The translations under genes were made by a program, and so were the position numbers. The notes under the pieces were generated by a model. That model saw only the letters and a program-made list of their open reading frames with translations. It was not told the DNA's origin and did no database searches. A stretch of DNA of 64,000 nt from Pelecanus crispus (lineage: Eukaryota > Chordata > Aves > Pelecaniformes > Pelecanidae), in the NCBI RefSeq assembly GCF_030463565.1, contig NC_134649.1:40263044-40327043 (forward strand), in the 5' to 3' direction. This document shows positions 1 through 13,599 of this stretch, in pieces. Position 1 is the first letter of the stretch, and each line of letters opens with the position of its first letter.

Positions 1-335
1 TCACCACCCACCGACCAATACCCAGCCTGTCCCCAAGCAGCAATCGCTGCCTCCCGGCCAGCTCCCCCCAGTTTCTAAACTGAGCGTGACGCCATATGGT
101 ATGGAATAGCCCTTTGGCCAGTTGGGGTCAGCTGTCCTGGCTGTGCCCCCTCCCAGCTTCTTGTGCAGCTGGCAAAGCATGGGAAGCTGAAAAGTCCTTG
201 ACTAGTGTCAGCACTACTTAGCAACAACTAAAACATCAGTGCGTTATCAACATTATTCTGATACTAAATCCAAAACACAGCACTATGCCAGCTACTAGGA
301 AGAAAATTAACTCTATCCTAGCTGAAACCAGGACA
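1..335 (-). mobile_element. LTR fragment of an endogenous retrovirus (fossil, cut by the window edge)
   Basis: The right-hand end (321-335) is the reverse complement of the TGTCCTGGTTTCAGC-type 5' terminus of an LTR family that I know to be abundant in neoavian genomes. The internal segments around 85-180 and 225-320 also fit that family from memory. The element therefore points to the - strand and runs out of the window on the left, so neither a target-site duplication nor a partner LTR can be seen. It is a broken fossil, solo or partial. The exact family name is not assignable without a repeat library. Confidence 0.7.
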
Positions 336-3028
336 GCTCCCTCACCTTGAGGGTCACTCACTTCATCATCCCAGAATGAGAATAAGCTGACTCCCTACAA
401 CCAGGAAAGTTAATGCAATGAGACAATCTCCACTTTCAGCCCCAAACCAAGTAATTTAAGAGTTCCCCTTTTGCCATTTCTGAGTCAGTGAGGATCTGGC
501 CCTTGGGAGACCCGTAGGAGTGGTGTTCTGTCCTGCCACCATTACCAGCAGCTTGAGCGAAGGTGTACCACTAGTGAGGGAGCATGCCCCAAGGCCACTG
601 TTTCAACATCCGGAGGCATCATGAAACCCTCTGGGGAAAATAGAGAGGACTGTGGGCTTTCCCCTCCCATACTGACCTACTGCTACTGCCTGGCAGCATT
701 CGATAGTTAAGATCAAGCTAGAAATTACCTTGACCTATGTAATCCTGCACAAAGGAAATCTATTTAGGTATCTAGAATCATTTTTCCCTTTCTCTCTCCC
801 CCTCCTGGACTTAAGTAAAAGATAAATTTTCTTTCTCTACCAAAGCTGGGCTACTTTGCTGAGTGTTGAAGCAGTGCACCCTCTGTCCTTACAAATGTAC
901 ATGGGGCAGGCAGGTGACTATGGGCAACATATTTCCATCTCACCATGACACGTAAATAGCACACACCTGCTTTAATGAAGAACCAGTCTCTACTTTCTCC
1001 TCCCAGGCACATGGAATGGGACTGGGGATACAAGGCATAAATCTCTGTCACAACACAGCATCAGGATGGGTTTGTTTCACTGATGACTACCACTCTCTTA
1101 CCTGTATGCAGCTGTGCATCCCATAACCCACAGGCAGTGGTGAACAGCATTGAGATAATGGAATTTAAAAATAATCCTGTCATGGTAGAAGGTTAAAGGC
1201 AGTTTTAAAATGGACTGTCTTCATTTTGCTACCACCTCCAGAGGTTGATTAATAGCAAGTTTACTTACTAATCCAACTTGGTTCTGTTTTGCCTTAAACT
1301 TAGGCAGTGCAAACAGTTTACTCATTTTGTTGCTTGCTTCTTGTTAGGAACTTCAGGGCATACATTCATACTACGGACTTCTGCAGAAGTGTTCGTGTCC
1401 AACTAGGTTTTGAAAGCTGGAAGCAATCTGTCATTCTGCCTCTTCTGGGTAATACTCATCTCTCTGAAAGGCTGAATACCTTTTAGACAGACAGAGAGAA
1501 TGTCCTTGGATTTCATTGACACGAGTATACACCCCATTTATGGGCACCATGAGGACATGGTCACTGCTGTGTTCTGTTCCTGCTGGAAGGGAGGCTCAAG
1601 TGCTCCCTGTTTCTGTTCCAAAGGCACACTTGGAGTCAGCTCCAAAGCTGGTTCCTCAACTCCTTCCTTGGAAATTACAGCATAAGCACAAAGGAGCTCA
1701 GATCAGTCCCTTGCCTCCTTCCAAAGTCATGTTCATTCTGCAAGAACCCTGCAAAATAAGTGTGCAACAAGCTCTGAGACCTGAAGCAGTGGGGCTGCCT
1801 GCCAGCCAGAAAATCCAGTGGTACAAGGTATCTCCACTTGGCTCTCCTCCTTCTGCAACACCACTGTCATCAGGTCTCTTCTCCTGGGAGCAAGGCCTGT
1901 CTTTGCTGACCTGACTGCTGGGCTGATGCTAGTGCCAAAGCTTTGGTTTTGGTTCTTTTGAGGATTCTTAACTTTTAGATGTTTAGAACAAGTCACGAAC
2001 ACCAGGCACCTTTTCTGCCAACAACACTAGACTGGATGTCCACCTTGTGTTCACAGACAAACATAATATGGTCACTTACTGCCAATGCCCCACCACAAAG
2101 ATTCTCCACATTTACCTACCAGTGACCCAGCAACATGTAAGATGGTGCTGGCAGGACTACACAGCATAGCAAGATAAAGCCAGAGAAGCTTTGCATCTTC
2201 CTTCACTGTTGGCCCAAAAACATCAGTGTTTGAGCAAGACTCAGAGGTCTGTGCTTCTTCCCCTGCTAACAGTAGGGTTTAGGGCTGTGCAGTGCTCAGA
2301 ACTCCACTGCAGCTGCTGCCTATTGATTTCCAGGCTACTGAGGCATGTGTCAGAAATCCAATACGCCGAGGTGACTGTGTATGTTACACGTTATTCTGTG
2401 TACCCTCCAAATCCAAGCAGTTGGCACAGAGCCTGAAGTACTAGCAGATGATACAGTCGCTTAATACTGTTAATATTTACTTACAACTGTACAGCATAAG
2501 AGACAACGCCATTTGGTCCCATCCTGTGTGAAAGCCTCCTTGGGATGGCCAGCAGACAGCTTTGTCTGGGTTACTGTGAAGATGCCGTGTGATCTGGACT
2601 GTTATTTAGTAAGACAGGAGAATTCGAAAACAAGCCTGAACTTACTCAGTCATAGCAATGCTAAAGCCACTTTTCTAACTTGTGATTGAAGATGCTGTTG
2701 CTGGAAACATGTTCTTTCCCTTTCAAAACCGCTTTCAGGACTCACTCCTTCCTTTTTTTGTTTCTGTTAATTTCTCCCTCGCACACACCATCTTTTCCCT
2801 TAGACACACACACAGCATCACTAATAAAATGTCACCCATTTGCACCATGTCTAAGCGTTCACCTTCATGGAGACACATAATCCTCTCAAGCAAGAACAGT
2901 GCTTATCACCACTTACCCTCAGTAAAGACCCCAGTACCATCCCACTGCTATATAAAGGTTTTCATTCCAGGCATTCACCTAGCAGCAGGATTTGCCTCTG
3001 GCTTCAGAGTAAAGCCAAAAAGGACTGT
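336..3028. other. Non-coding stretch, no recognisable gene
   Basis: Only short open frames without recognisable domains or matching splice sites are present, for example 1516-1914 on the + strand. I see no conserved protein signature on either strand. It could be intergenic DNA or an intron of a gene starting outside the window. Confidence 0.5.
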
Positions 3029-3510
3029 TGTGATTTAACCCCAGTCGGCAACTGAGCACCACACAGCCACTTGCTGATGTTCCCCCATAGGTTGGCTCTC
3101 CAAGGAGAAAAAGTAAAAAGTGTCATTATTAATAATTTCCAATAGATGGCTCCCAAAGTACAGAGGTGACAGCAATGCTGAGTACAAATACAAGATTGAT
3201 CTCATGACTAATAATTTTATCATACCATAAGCCAATGTTACACAGTACAGCAAAGCAGTAACTTTAATCCATCTCCCAGAGTGATAAACAGCACATAAAT
3301 ACTGATAAAGTCTATACAGTAAGTAAAGTGTTACGTAACACAACTCTGAAAACAAATACAACAACTCTGAGAGCAAGTAAATCAACATTGTGACCAGCAA
3401 TTACTAAACTAATGTAATGAATGCTTATAACAAATTTGTTTTAACACACTCTGGTCAGATCTGTCATTATCTCAACCCTTCGAGCCCCACGTTGGGCACC
3501 TCAGGTTTCA
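3029..3510 (-). mobile_element. ERV-derived fossil: LTR-type terminus plus primer-binding-site-like motif
   Basis: The left end (3029 onward) has the TGTTGTGATTTAACCCC terminus typical of avian LTR repeats seen from the - strand. The right end, near 3483-3501, reads on the - strand as a Lys-tRNA-type primer-binding-like motif (GTGCCCAACGTGGGGC). Between them lies AT-rich sequence with a hydrophobic open frame on the - strand (3035-3400), which I read as part of the element rather than a host gene. The order of parts is not that of an intact retrovirus, so this is a rearranged, broken or non-autonomous relic. The family is uncertain. Confidence 0.5.
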
Positions 3511-5993
3511 TCTCCGCTCCTCATTGCAGAGGTGCCTCAGGGAAGTTTTACAAATCACTTAAGTGAAAGAGTTATCAGGTACAGGATAGTTGGCTCTGCA
3601 CCACCAAGAACCCCAGGTATCAGACAGATCTCAGCCTGGGAAAACTTCCAGTTAGGACATGCTCTACATTTTACTTTGATTTCCTGATTGACAAACTTTT
3701 CTATATGGGGAAGGATCTCTAAGTTGTCCCTACACTCCCAAACTGCATCTTTCTTGATTACCAGCTGTGCGAGTAAAAATAGTTGCTCACCTGGGATTTG
3801 CCATTTCTCCCAGGAATAGCTTAGTGTCTTTTAACAATGATGGGAGAAATACGAAGCAGAACTACTTCTGTGCCATCTATTAACATGACAGCAGGATCTG
3901 CCATGCCCAGAACTCCATTTACAAATAGACTGGAAGGGAAGGGAGGACAAGACCAACCATCCCAGGTGCTCAGGACAGCCAGACTCAGGGCAGCAGCTGG
4001 CAGGTTTGACTCCAACTTGTTTGGTCCTGCTGATCCTACTCGGTCCAGACCCCATGAACTAGGAGCTGTGCTAAATGAGTTTGAGGGATGAGTTTCAGTT
4101 GTGCATCAATGGCAGATGGCTCAGAACATGAAGACAGGCTTGGGTCCACCCTTCATTTGTGCCACAGTCTCAGGCTCTCCCCTGAGCCTCCCTTAAACCA
4201 GAGCTGGCATTATGCTCTCACCTATTTCACCAAAAACCTCTCTGAACTACTGCACTTGATAGTAAGCAGGGAAATACTATCCATTTGTCTTTCAGTAAGG
4301 AACATCAGCATTTACATCTCATGAGGACTACTTTCAGTATTGCCACTAGATAAAATTCAGTGTTTTTCTTCATTCTGGTTGGTGAACAGTAGCAGTTTGA
4401 TAAATGAGCAGGGTGCAGAAAGCAATGCTACAGCTCTGTCAACATATGCTAAAAGTCATTACTATGACTGTCTTGCTTCCTCATCCTTCTTATTGTGACC
4501 CAGCTCCAGCTGTCAGTAACACATTAATGACTACAGTCCATTTTGGATCAGGGAAGGAGGCAAGACAGTTGCAAATCATTGAGATTGACTATTAGTCTTA
4601 ATGGAAGCACTCTGTATTTTTGCATGTACATTCAAAGGGGATGGAAAAAGACAATAATTGCCATTTCAGTGTTCTGATCTCTCCCAAGCTAGCTGGCAAG
4701 GAAACAAGTACTGTGGGCAAGAGTTAAAAAAATGTAAAGCCCCCTTCAATTCCATGTAGTGTAGGCTCCCTGCTCCAGTGTTTCATAAAATACTGGAATT
4801 TACATTTTCTATGGCTCCTTGGTATAGCTGAGGAGTTGGTTGGCACTCATCAAGGCTTTAATAAAGCAATCATTGGACTTCTGCCTGATGTAGTTATTCA
4901 TTTTGAAATATTATTCTAGATCTCATTCCACTTGTCTATATTTGACTAATGGCAGCAGTGCCACACACATTTTCAAGCTATGTACAGAGACTCAATATTT
5001 CTTTTCTCAATTATTTCTAAAATAACATCTATAATCACTCTGAGCTTTCTTTTGTGATACATATAGCAACACTTCAGTGCCTTCTGGACTTCTATTTTAA
5101 GTAAACTTTGTATCAGGAGGCCTGTCCTGGGGGCTGGAGTCCTGTTCAGCAACAGGACAGAGATCACTCAAGCAAGAAAACTGTGGATTTCCTTAGGGTG
5201 TGTGTCTTGGTGCCCCTACAAAGCGAACAGCCCTTTTGGAGAACTCTTTACCTATTTAATCTTTAGTCTTATCCCTAGCAAAGCCATTGTCAGCTTTGAG
5301 TTTGAAAGGGTGGCAGCTGCTATGCTCATGCTACTTAACATACAAGCACTTGTCCAACCTTTATTTCAGAGAGCTGGCTAAAGCAGAAGCCAAAACTTGA
5401 GTCCCGCTAACCCAGGCGGAATTTGAACTGGCAGCCTGAAATCCAGGGTCAGGTCTTCTTGCAGTTCTGGGTTCTCCCCTTTTCCGGTTTCTCACCTAAT
5501 TTTACATGTACGAGTCTGGGGGAATGGGGAGACGAAACCAATTTACTCCTCAAATGCTGGAGAGACAACAGGGAACTGCAGGGGGGACGCTCATTTATGC
5601 AAGGTAACCTCTGCTAAGTGCTCACAGTACCGCTGAGATATGAACTACATGGCTATAATAACAGTCTTGTACTGCCATCTACCGCGTTGAGATCCCGTTA
5701 CTAGCACGAGTGACTCAACTCTGTGACATTGCTGCAGAGGTAAGCTGGGAGTGAGCCATCAACAGCTACCCCCTTCTTCCTTAGGTGCCACTATCTCTTT
5801 TCCTGGGGAGGATTTTGCTATACGGCCTTTTAAGCATCTCCTCAAACATGCACAATGCTCAACTACTTTGTCCAGAAAAACAGCTTACCTCCTCCACTTC
5901 ATGTTTTGGGGGCAATTGATGGGATGATGGATAGTGAAAGAACACTTTATTGCAGATAAATCTAACTGTTGAAAATAGAGAGGAATCCAGACT
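3511..5993. other. Non-coding stretch, no recognisable gene
   Basis: No open frame in this stretch carries a recognisable domain, and I found no repeat that I can name. The short open frames at 3837-4091 and 4088-4324 look like chance. Confidence 0.45.
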
Positions 5994-6733
5994 AGAATCA
6001 TAGAATCATTTAGGTTGGAAAAGACCTTTAAGATCATCCAGTCCAACCATTAACCTAACATTACCAAGTCCACCCCTAAACCAATTAAGGGTAGAGTAGC
6101 AACACCACACCTCCTGGCTTGGTGGCTAGATCATTTACAATGAAAGTAAAAACTAGGAATCATTAAGATTGGAAAGGACCTCTAAGATCATCATTCCAAT
6201 CATCAACCCAAAACCCCCATGCCCACTAAACCAGGTCCCCAAGTGCCATGTCTACCTGTTTTTTGAACTCTTCCAGGGATGGTGACTCCACCACCTCTCT
6301 GGGAAGCCTGTTCCAATGCTTGACTACCCTTTCCGTGAAGAAATTTTTCCTAATATCCAATCTAAACCTCCCCTGGCGCAGCTTGAGCCCATTTCCTCTT
6401 GTCCTATCACTAGCTACTTGGGAGAAGAGACCAACACCCACCTCACTACAACCTCCTGTCAGGTAGTTGTAGAGAGCAATATGGTCTCCCCTCAGCCTCC
6501 TCTTCTCCAGACTAAACAATCCCAGTTCCCTCAGCTGCTCCTCATAAGGCCTGTGCTCCAGACCCTTCACCAGCCTTGTTGCCCTTCTCTGAACACGCTC
6601 CAGCACCTCAATGTCTCTCTTGTATTGAGGGGCCCAAAACTGGACACAGTATTCCAGGTGCGGCCTCACCAGCGTGGAGTACAGGAGGACAATCACTTCC
6701 CTGCTCCTGCTGGCCACACTGTTCCTGATACAA
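5994..6733 (-). mobile_element. CR1 LINE, 5'-truncated, with composite (doubled) 3' tail
   Basis: On the - strand the frame 6717-6226 encodes the C-terminal end of CR1 ORF2 ([20 protein letters not shown], then a [20 protein letters not shown]-type segment and a [17 protein letters not shown]-type segment). The element is truncated at its 5' end within the reverse-transcriptase C-terminal region near 6733. Two CR1 3' termini follow one another: one begins at about 6154 (ATTAAGATTGGAAAGGACCT) and a second at 5994 with the usual ATAGAATCAT repeat. The same double-tail junction is present at 36364-36566. A run of G follows 17 bp beyond the truncation point. Confidence 0.9.
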
Positions 6734-6750
6734 AGGCGTTGAGCTACAGT

Positions 6751-6776
6751 GGGGGGGGGGGGGGGGGGGGGGGGGG
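6751..6776. repeat. Poly-G run (26 G)
   Basis: An uninterrupted run of 26 G lies 17 bp beyond the 5'-truncation point of the adjacent CR1. Long G runs are error-prone in sequencing, so the true length is uncertain. Confidence 0.9.
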
Positions 6777-7234
6777 AAAGTCCTTTGGTTCTAAAACACC
6801 TAAAAGCAGCTTTTCACTACCAGAAGATCAGAGAAGGAAAATATATACAGGATAGTTTTGATCTCTTAATAAATTAATCATAGCTGCCACTTAGCCATCT
6901 ATGCAGGCATATGATAGATGACCGCTAGGTAACCAGTGCCCATATGGTAGAGAAACTCCATACCCAATTATGCTGATTTAAATCTCTCCAGTGCATCAAG
7001 ATAAAAATGATCATATGCCAGAGATATGTCCTGCCCAAGTATGCAGATTTAATCATTCCAATGCATCGGGAAATCACACGTGGAGCCATAATTTGCTCAA
7101 TTATGCCAGCCCATCTTCTGCTCAGTGTCAAGAACTAGACAATCCATAAACAGAAACTGTGCAGAAGGGATGTCTTCATGTCTGCATCTCAAAGTGCAAT
7201 TCAAGGATCACTGATAACCAACAGAACAAAGGTT

Positions 7235-7265
<31 letters not shown>

Positions 7266-10200
7266 TTATTCTTAAAACAAACACATGCTTTGACATTTCT
7301 AGCCTGAGAAGACAAATGAGAAACCTCAGGCTAGTTTTCTGTGGTTCTAAGGAAAAAAACATGCTGCTTTGTACTGAACTGAAATCCCACTCAGTTCACA
7401 CTTTAATGACACCATTCAATATATGTTTAAAAAGCACCAACAGCAATTCAATGATACTGTGCTAGGACTAGTAAATATGAATTATCCCCCCTCCTCCAAA
7501 GCAGTCTAGCAATGTGCTACAGGACCCAGATTCCTGCCACCATGTCAGAAAACCTGAATTTGCTGCCATGAGCCTGCTGGTTTAAAATAATTCAGCTCAA
7601 GCAGTGGGATATAAAAAGAAGCATTTCACAAGCAGTGAAGGTGATATAAACACAGCTCACATCATCACCCTGACACTAAATGAACATAAATAACAGGGTT
7701 TAAACTCAAAGCTAGAAAGTAGCATGTGTCTATCTGCCTGACACAATCAATACCCCAATGTTTTTTTTCTTTAAAAGAGGAAAAACAGAGCATGAAGTAG
7801 GTACCTGAGTTTTAAAGTTCCCAACTGTTATGCTCTGGTAGATGCCTTTTAATAGACACAACTTTACCACTGTAAAAGCTGTATGTGCTAGGCCAGGTTC
7901 AAATTAAAGACAGAGCTGTAAGCAAAGCAGGCGTGCATTCACTAACATCTTCATGAAGATCTGAACCAGTACTTCAAAAGAGGAACACATTTCAAGTTAA
8001 AAATATGTTTTCTAATGGGAAGCTACATAGTGGTTTCGCTTTTTTAAATAAGAAGTCACAAGTTTTGGGATAGATTCTGCAGCTTCAGCAATATCAATGA
8101 GTAGAAAAAGGAGGATTGAACCCAACCCCTTCTCATTAGCATCCCCTAGATTATAGTCTGTCCCTTCGCCATCATATTCCCGTCTTGCCTTACCTCTGTT
8201 CTGCATTCTCTGCAGACAAAAAGCAAGGCTCTTCCTCCAGCCCGGCATCCCAGATCTAGAGACAAAGAAATGCAAGTCTGTAGTGTCTTGAAGGAGCTTG
8301 CAGATGTGCAGCTGGAATACAAAACCCAGCTTCTTTATAGCACTACACCTTGATGGAGAGGCAAGTCCATCCGTGCTTGCAAAGACAGGAGAACTCTGCT
8401 TCATGTGAAAGCCTGATTGTGAACCATCCAGGTTGCATTTTGCTGCAGGGATGGAGCAACTTCACATGTCCACAGCAAAAGAAACAGATGGTGAGAGAAG
8501 GGTGGGCAGATGAATGGGTGAATCTCAAGGAGCTGAGCAATTACTTAAAGGGCATGTTTGCCTTTTATGCCAGTTGCACAGAAACCACAGACAACAATCC
8601 ATTCACAACACAATGTAGTCCAATAGCTTAGGGTTCCTGTTCAGAGGACAAAAATATCCACAGCTGCCGCCCAATGTAATTGATAAGCCAGTTTTCTTTG
8701 GAATTTGCTTGCTTCATACAGCTCCAGTTTAGAAAATGTATATATTTATATCCCCTAGTACAGGAAAATAGTGAGAAATCTACTCATCTTTTGAACTGGT
8801 ACTCAATTTTTTTCTTATGCCTGTCAGACTTAAGAACATGCACATGTGCTCCCCAAAGGAGGAAGGGTCATTATGCCCATTTTCATCAAGGCTTGCTAAA
8901 ATGCATACTAAAAAAATCACAACTATCAATAACAGTTTTCTAAGCTAATTCCAGTTGCAATAACTATGTCCCTCCTGCAGATTCTGTTGTAATATGGCAT
9001 TAAGCCTATTTCTGATCTCAGTTGTTGGATGCTCTTAGGGAATCCCTACTTTCTAGCTGTATTTGAGAGGAATTGCAATTTCTACACAAGTAGTACATAA
9101 CAGCACTCCTCTCTCATAACACATGCAAAGAGAGAAGAGACAATATTGTTGACACAAGACATGATTTCAAGTTCATTATAAAACTGTACATAAAATACTA
9201 GTTCCCATAGAACAGGACAAGGCTACTTTAGATCTCATTTCAATTAAGCATTAAATCACCATCAGATTTGTCTTCTGTGCCCATTTTGTAGTTTGCAAGA
9301 AAAAATAAGCTAGCACAAAAGCAGTCTGGCATCGCAGCTTGTGACCAATAAGAGCGCCATGTGTGTGCCAGGAAAAGGTTACAAACACTATTCTTATGCA
9401 TCACTTCTGGTTAGGATCATGCAAAAAACCTCAAGCATTTGTCAAATTACAATTTTTCTCCTAACTTTCACACCTTCTAATTACACACCCAAATTATTTT
9501 AACTTTTAGTCTTCCTGCAAAAAAAAATTATCCATAGTGCCCATCTAGACTTTTTACCAAAGGGTTTTTGGTTTTTTATTTTGCTGCAGCTATTCAGTGC
9601 TTCTGCAAATGCAATACTAAAATACAAAAACCTAGGGAATGCTTCAGGTGCCTTTAGGAAAACATACAGAAGTAAAAAAAAAAACGGTATGCTGAGACTT
9701 TATCTTGGGAAGAGATGGAATCTTTGCTATGAAGGAAAGAAATACTTCTGGATCTCTCATGTTACATGAATTAGTTTACAAAGTTTTGCTTGTGCCATAG
9801 TTGTTTGTGGCCTCACACACACAGTCACACAAATTCAACAAACTAATATTCTAGCCAACCAAGAATAAGCAAACTATGGAAAGCAAAAAAATTCTTGCTC
9901 TGTTTTAAACAAGATACTTGTTGACATAACACAAATTCTTTCATATGATAACTTCTGAGACGAAGAGCCTGAAAAAAGAAAACCAGAAACAATTTCTCCA
10001 TCCCTCAGAGAAACATGGATAAGTTGCTTTATGTCAAGTGGCTACGAAAGTGAGGACAGAGTGCCCTGCACCAACGTTTATCTCAAAAAAATGTCCAGCT
10101 GTTACTTGCCCACAGTTTTATTTCATCTTAAAGCCAAGATGTAGAAAGTAAGATAGAACATCAAAGCCTTGGGATAGGATGAAACCTTAGGGTCTGTGAT

Positions 10201-13200
10201 AAGAGAATCTGTCTCAGAACAGCAAATCCCCCAAACATCAATATAATCTGGTTTTGGACTCCTGTAAGTCTAGTTCTGGTAGGGGGCGTGTAGGAGAAGT
10301 CCACACCAAAGTTTCAAGTTTGTGCAGCATCTCTCACCAAACTTACAAGATGCTGAAACACCACCATTTCATACGAAATCCCCTTAGAACAATCCACTGT
10401 GATCCCCCGTCTCCCTCAAAAATAATAAACAAGCTTTTTGTGTTAATGCATCTTTGTGGAAGTAAACACAATTAGGCCTCATGCTAAAATGAGCAGCATA
10501 CTAATGAGAAGTGCTGAATCAATTATTCCCCAGGAATTCAGGGCTATCAGCAGCCTGAGATCAGACATGGTAGTTTATACAGCTTTCACAAATTTCCAAT
10601 AAGAAATAAGCATAGCACAGCCACACTGGGTCTGTACTATACACACAAAGACAGATTCCTCCCCTTCCTCATCTCATTTCTTTAAGTTAAGCTGATTTTG
10701 CTTCACAACTTGGAAAGCTTCTTATTCCAGCTCCCTCTCCCTCATTGGCATTTTATGAATGCCTGTGGGCTGGATTAAAAAAAAAAAAGAAAATGCCCAA
10801 AACAGCCTTCCACAGGTTAGAGTTGACATCAAGCCTTTTTGAGGGAACCATATGTATGAAAACTTGTCCGTTCTTAGACTGTAAGTACAAGACTACTGAA
10901 CCAACGTTTACAAAGCGCTCCAAAAGCCATCTGTCTGGCTGCGCACTCAGGTGCCGAATCCCACACCTAGGGGAGCACGACAGCATGCAGAGCAGCCCTG
11001 CAGCTCCGTCGAGCGTGGTGCTCCCCTCTGTCCAGGTCTGCTTTTATCACTGCCTGCTGGTCCCGCTGATGTTAACTGAGAGAGAACATGAGCTAAAGGT
11101 TATCTCATAGCACAAGTCCATCAGTTACATACAGAATCAGTGACACTGATTGACTCATTCCCAATTCAGGCATGTCTAGCCAGACCTTTGCTACCCACAA
11201 AATAATCTATTGTTTCTTGCAAGCACAGAAGTGCTAGCTCTGTGATCCTCGCTCACAACAACATGAGCTAGCTTGCTATTTCTAAGACTAATTCCTTTTT
11301 CCGCATCCTGTCATGTAACCACTCAGTAGCACAGCTTTTCCTTACAACCCTGGTCATGCATCTCACCCTCAACCAGAAAGGAACATTTTAAGAGAGGTGC
11401 TGACACCTCCAGGGCCTCGTTCCATCTTCACATATCCCCTAAGACTGTCCAAGTAACACCTGATACACAGAGGGCTGCTGAGACGATACTGAGCCATTTT
11501 ATGCAATACCCAAAACAGGAGTGCTGCTCCAGCATGGTTTGGACAGGTAAATACAAAACCAGAGACTGCAGGAAAAAGAGAGCAAATCAAAGAAATGGGT
11601 TTGTAAATGTGGAAAGGGAGAACATGTTTCTAACACTACAAGAGTGGACCCATTTGTAAAGAAGAAGAGTGCTGCTAGGAATTGAAATCAGGATGGTGTG
11701 ACAAACAGTTTGCGAAGAGATATGGACAGGTCACAGGGGAAAAATGCAGCAGCAAGGACAGAATGCAGTAAGGAGCTGCAAGCAGCCTTACAGGGGCTTA
11801 GGCGGTGCCAAAGAGTAAGGAATCCTGCAAGCAAATGTCTGGTTTCAGGCATCTGAAGGGGAGAGATGACAGACAGGTGAGAAAGTGTCTTCCAGAGTAA
11901 TAGCCTGAACAGACTCAGCATTTGTACCATTTTATGTTTCAGTCAGAAAATACAAAGAACTGAAGTACCTATACAGCTATCTAGTGTCACATTTCTAAAA
12001 CTGATCACGTAAGGTTCCTATCCCAGAGCCTCAGACATTCAGCTTAGCCAGTGACCATTATATTTTACAGGCCAAGTTTTCAAGAGGCCAAGATTTCTTG
12101 ACATGTTTTTGTACCTGCACTTACAAGGAGATATACAGGACCAAGTCTGACTCTCAGCTTTTCAGGAGCACTTCACGTTATGAGAATCTCAAGATAAAAA
12201 TACTCCTGAGCTCCTGAAAGTGCTCAACACCTACAGCATGGGAAACCCTGGCAGGTGAGCAAGTGAGTCCTATCACTGTAGTGCAGAATGTGAGCAATGT
12301 GGAGAAGAATTAATGCACTTAGTGGGGAAGTGTGCCCTCACACACACACTGCTCCAAATAAAAGGTGGGAATTAGTCAGAACCAACCCTGGGTTGGGTTT
12401 GGGCTGGTTTCTCTTCTCAGTGTTGTTGCTAGGTGAGGTTTGAACAGGCAACGATGAATGATTTGTTGAAGTGAGATTTAATTAGAACAGCACAGATGTT
12501 TTCATTGCTTTGTCCTATTTTTCAGCAATGCTCATTTCTCTTCCATCGCAGATTAAAATAGTAAACCTTATGGCTTTAATATGACCTGCATTTTTCTGTA
12601 TCTGTTGTCTCCCACCATATCCCCTTCTCCTTTTAAAAAGCCAAAAGCAAGACAGCTTCACTAGGGCCAAAAATTGCTCTTTCTGAATTGCACACTTCAC
12701 ACTCCCTGGAATACAGGTATAGCTTACTTAGTAACTGAATATCTGTCAGCTTTGCAATTCTGTGTCCACGAACTATTTAAACATGGGCCTGACCCAGCTT
12801 CCCAAACACAAAAGCAATACGTACATTTCAAAAAGCAAAAGAACTGTATCTGACACCTCTATCAGCCATCACATTGCCAAGCAACAACACCGGAACACCT
12901 TATATTTTTCCACTTTAATAAAGACAAGTGAAAGGCAACTTCATCTTGCAACTCCAGATAATTATGATCTTCGCAATCACTTTGAATTAAAACCTATCAG
13001 TCCTTTTTCTTCATGGGGATGACAAAGGATGCAATGAGCTACCCTGTATAAGTAAAACACCGAACCTCACTCCCCAAGAGCCACCTGTGCTCATCTCTGA
13101 GGTTAGAGCTGGCTCCAGCACATATAGGTGGGTTTGTATTTGGCTATTACAGACCACACTTGTTCATCCTGCTAACCTCATTAACTCCCACCTCCCTCAG

Positions 13201-13599
13201 CATGGATCCGTGCAGGCAGAGGGCCAAGGACAGCAGGACAGGCACAGCACTTCATCCCAAGGGCATGACTTACACAAGGCAGCCCAGAGGGCAATGGTCA
13301 CAAGGCTAAACCCAGCCGAGTGTTGAAGGACATGGCTGTCTCCAGCTCCAGGGAGCATTTCAGGTCCCATCTCTCTAGCATTCACATATCAACTGAGGCA
13401 GGAAAGAGATTTTGGGCTTTTTTATCTCTGTGTGTGTTTTGGGTTTGGTTTTTTTGGTTTGTTTGTTGTTGGTTGTTTTTTTTTTTTCCCTGTTGATACC
13501 AAATTTCAACCATGTACTTCTTCATTTAGCCCCAAACCCAGCTCTGGGCTGGCCTGCAATCCTGCCAAGCCCTCTTTAATTTCTAGCCACAGCAGCCAG
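6777..13599. other. Long non-coding stretch
   Basis: No exon is recognised on either strand. The longest open frame (8404-8012, - strand, 130 codons) has no domain that I know and no convincing splice context. Content is AT-rich unique-looking sequence with one TA/CA microsatellite at about 7235-7265. An unrecognised intron of a - strand gene driven from the 13.6-14.35 kb CpG island cannot be excluded. Confidence 0.45.
7235..7265. repeat. (TA)n(CA)n microsatellite
   Basis: Alternating TATATA runs directly into CACACA over about 31 bp. Confidence 0.9.

Noticed and set aside
3035-3400. 121-codon hydrophobic frame on the - strand as a small membrane-protein gene
   Set aside because: It lies wholly within the LTR-derived fossil and shares its boundaries, so a host gene is unlikely.
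8012-8404. 130-codon - strand frame as a host gene
   Set aside because: No recognisable domain, no convincing splice sites and AT-rich intergenic context. It cannot be distinguished from chance.
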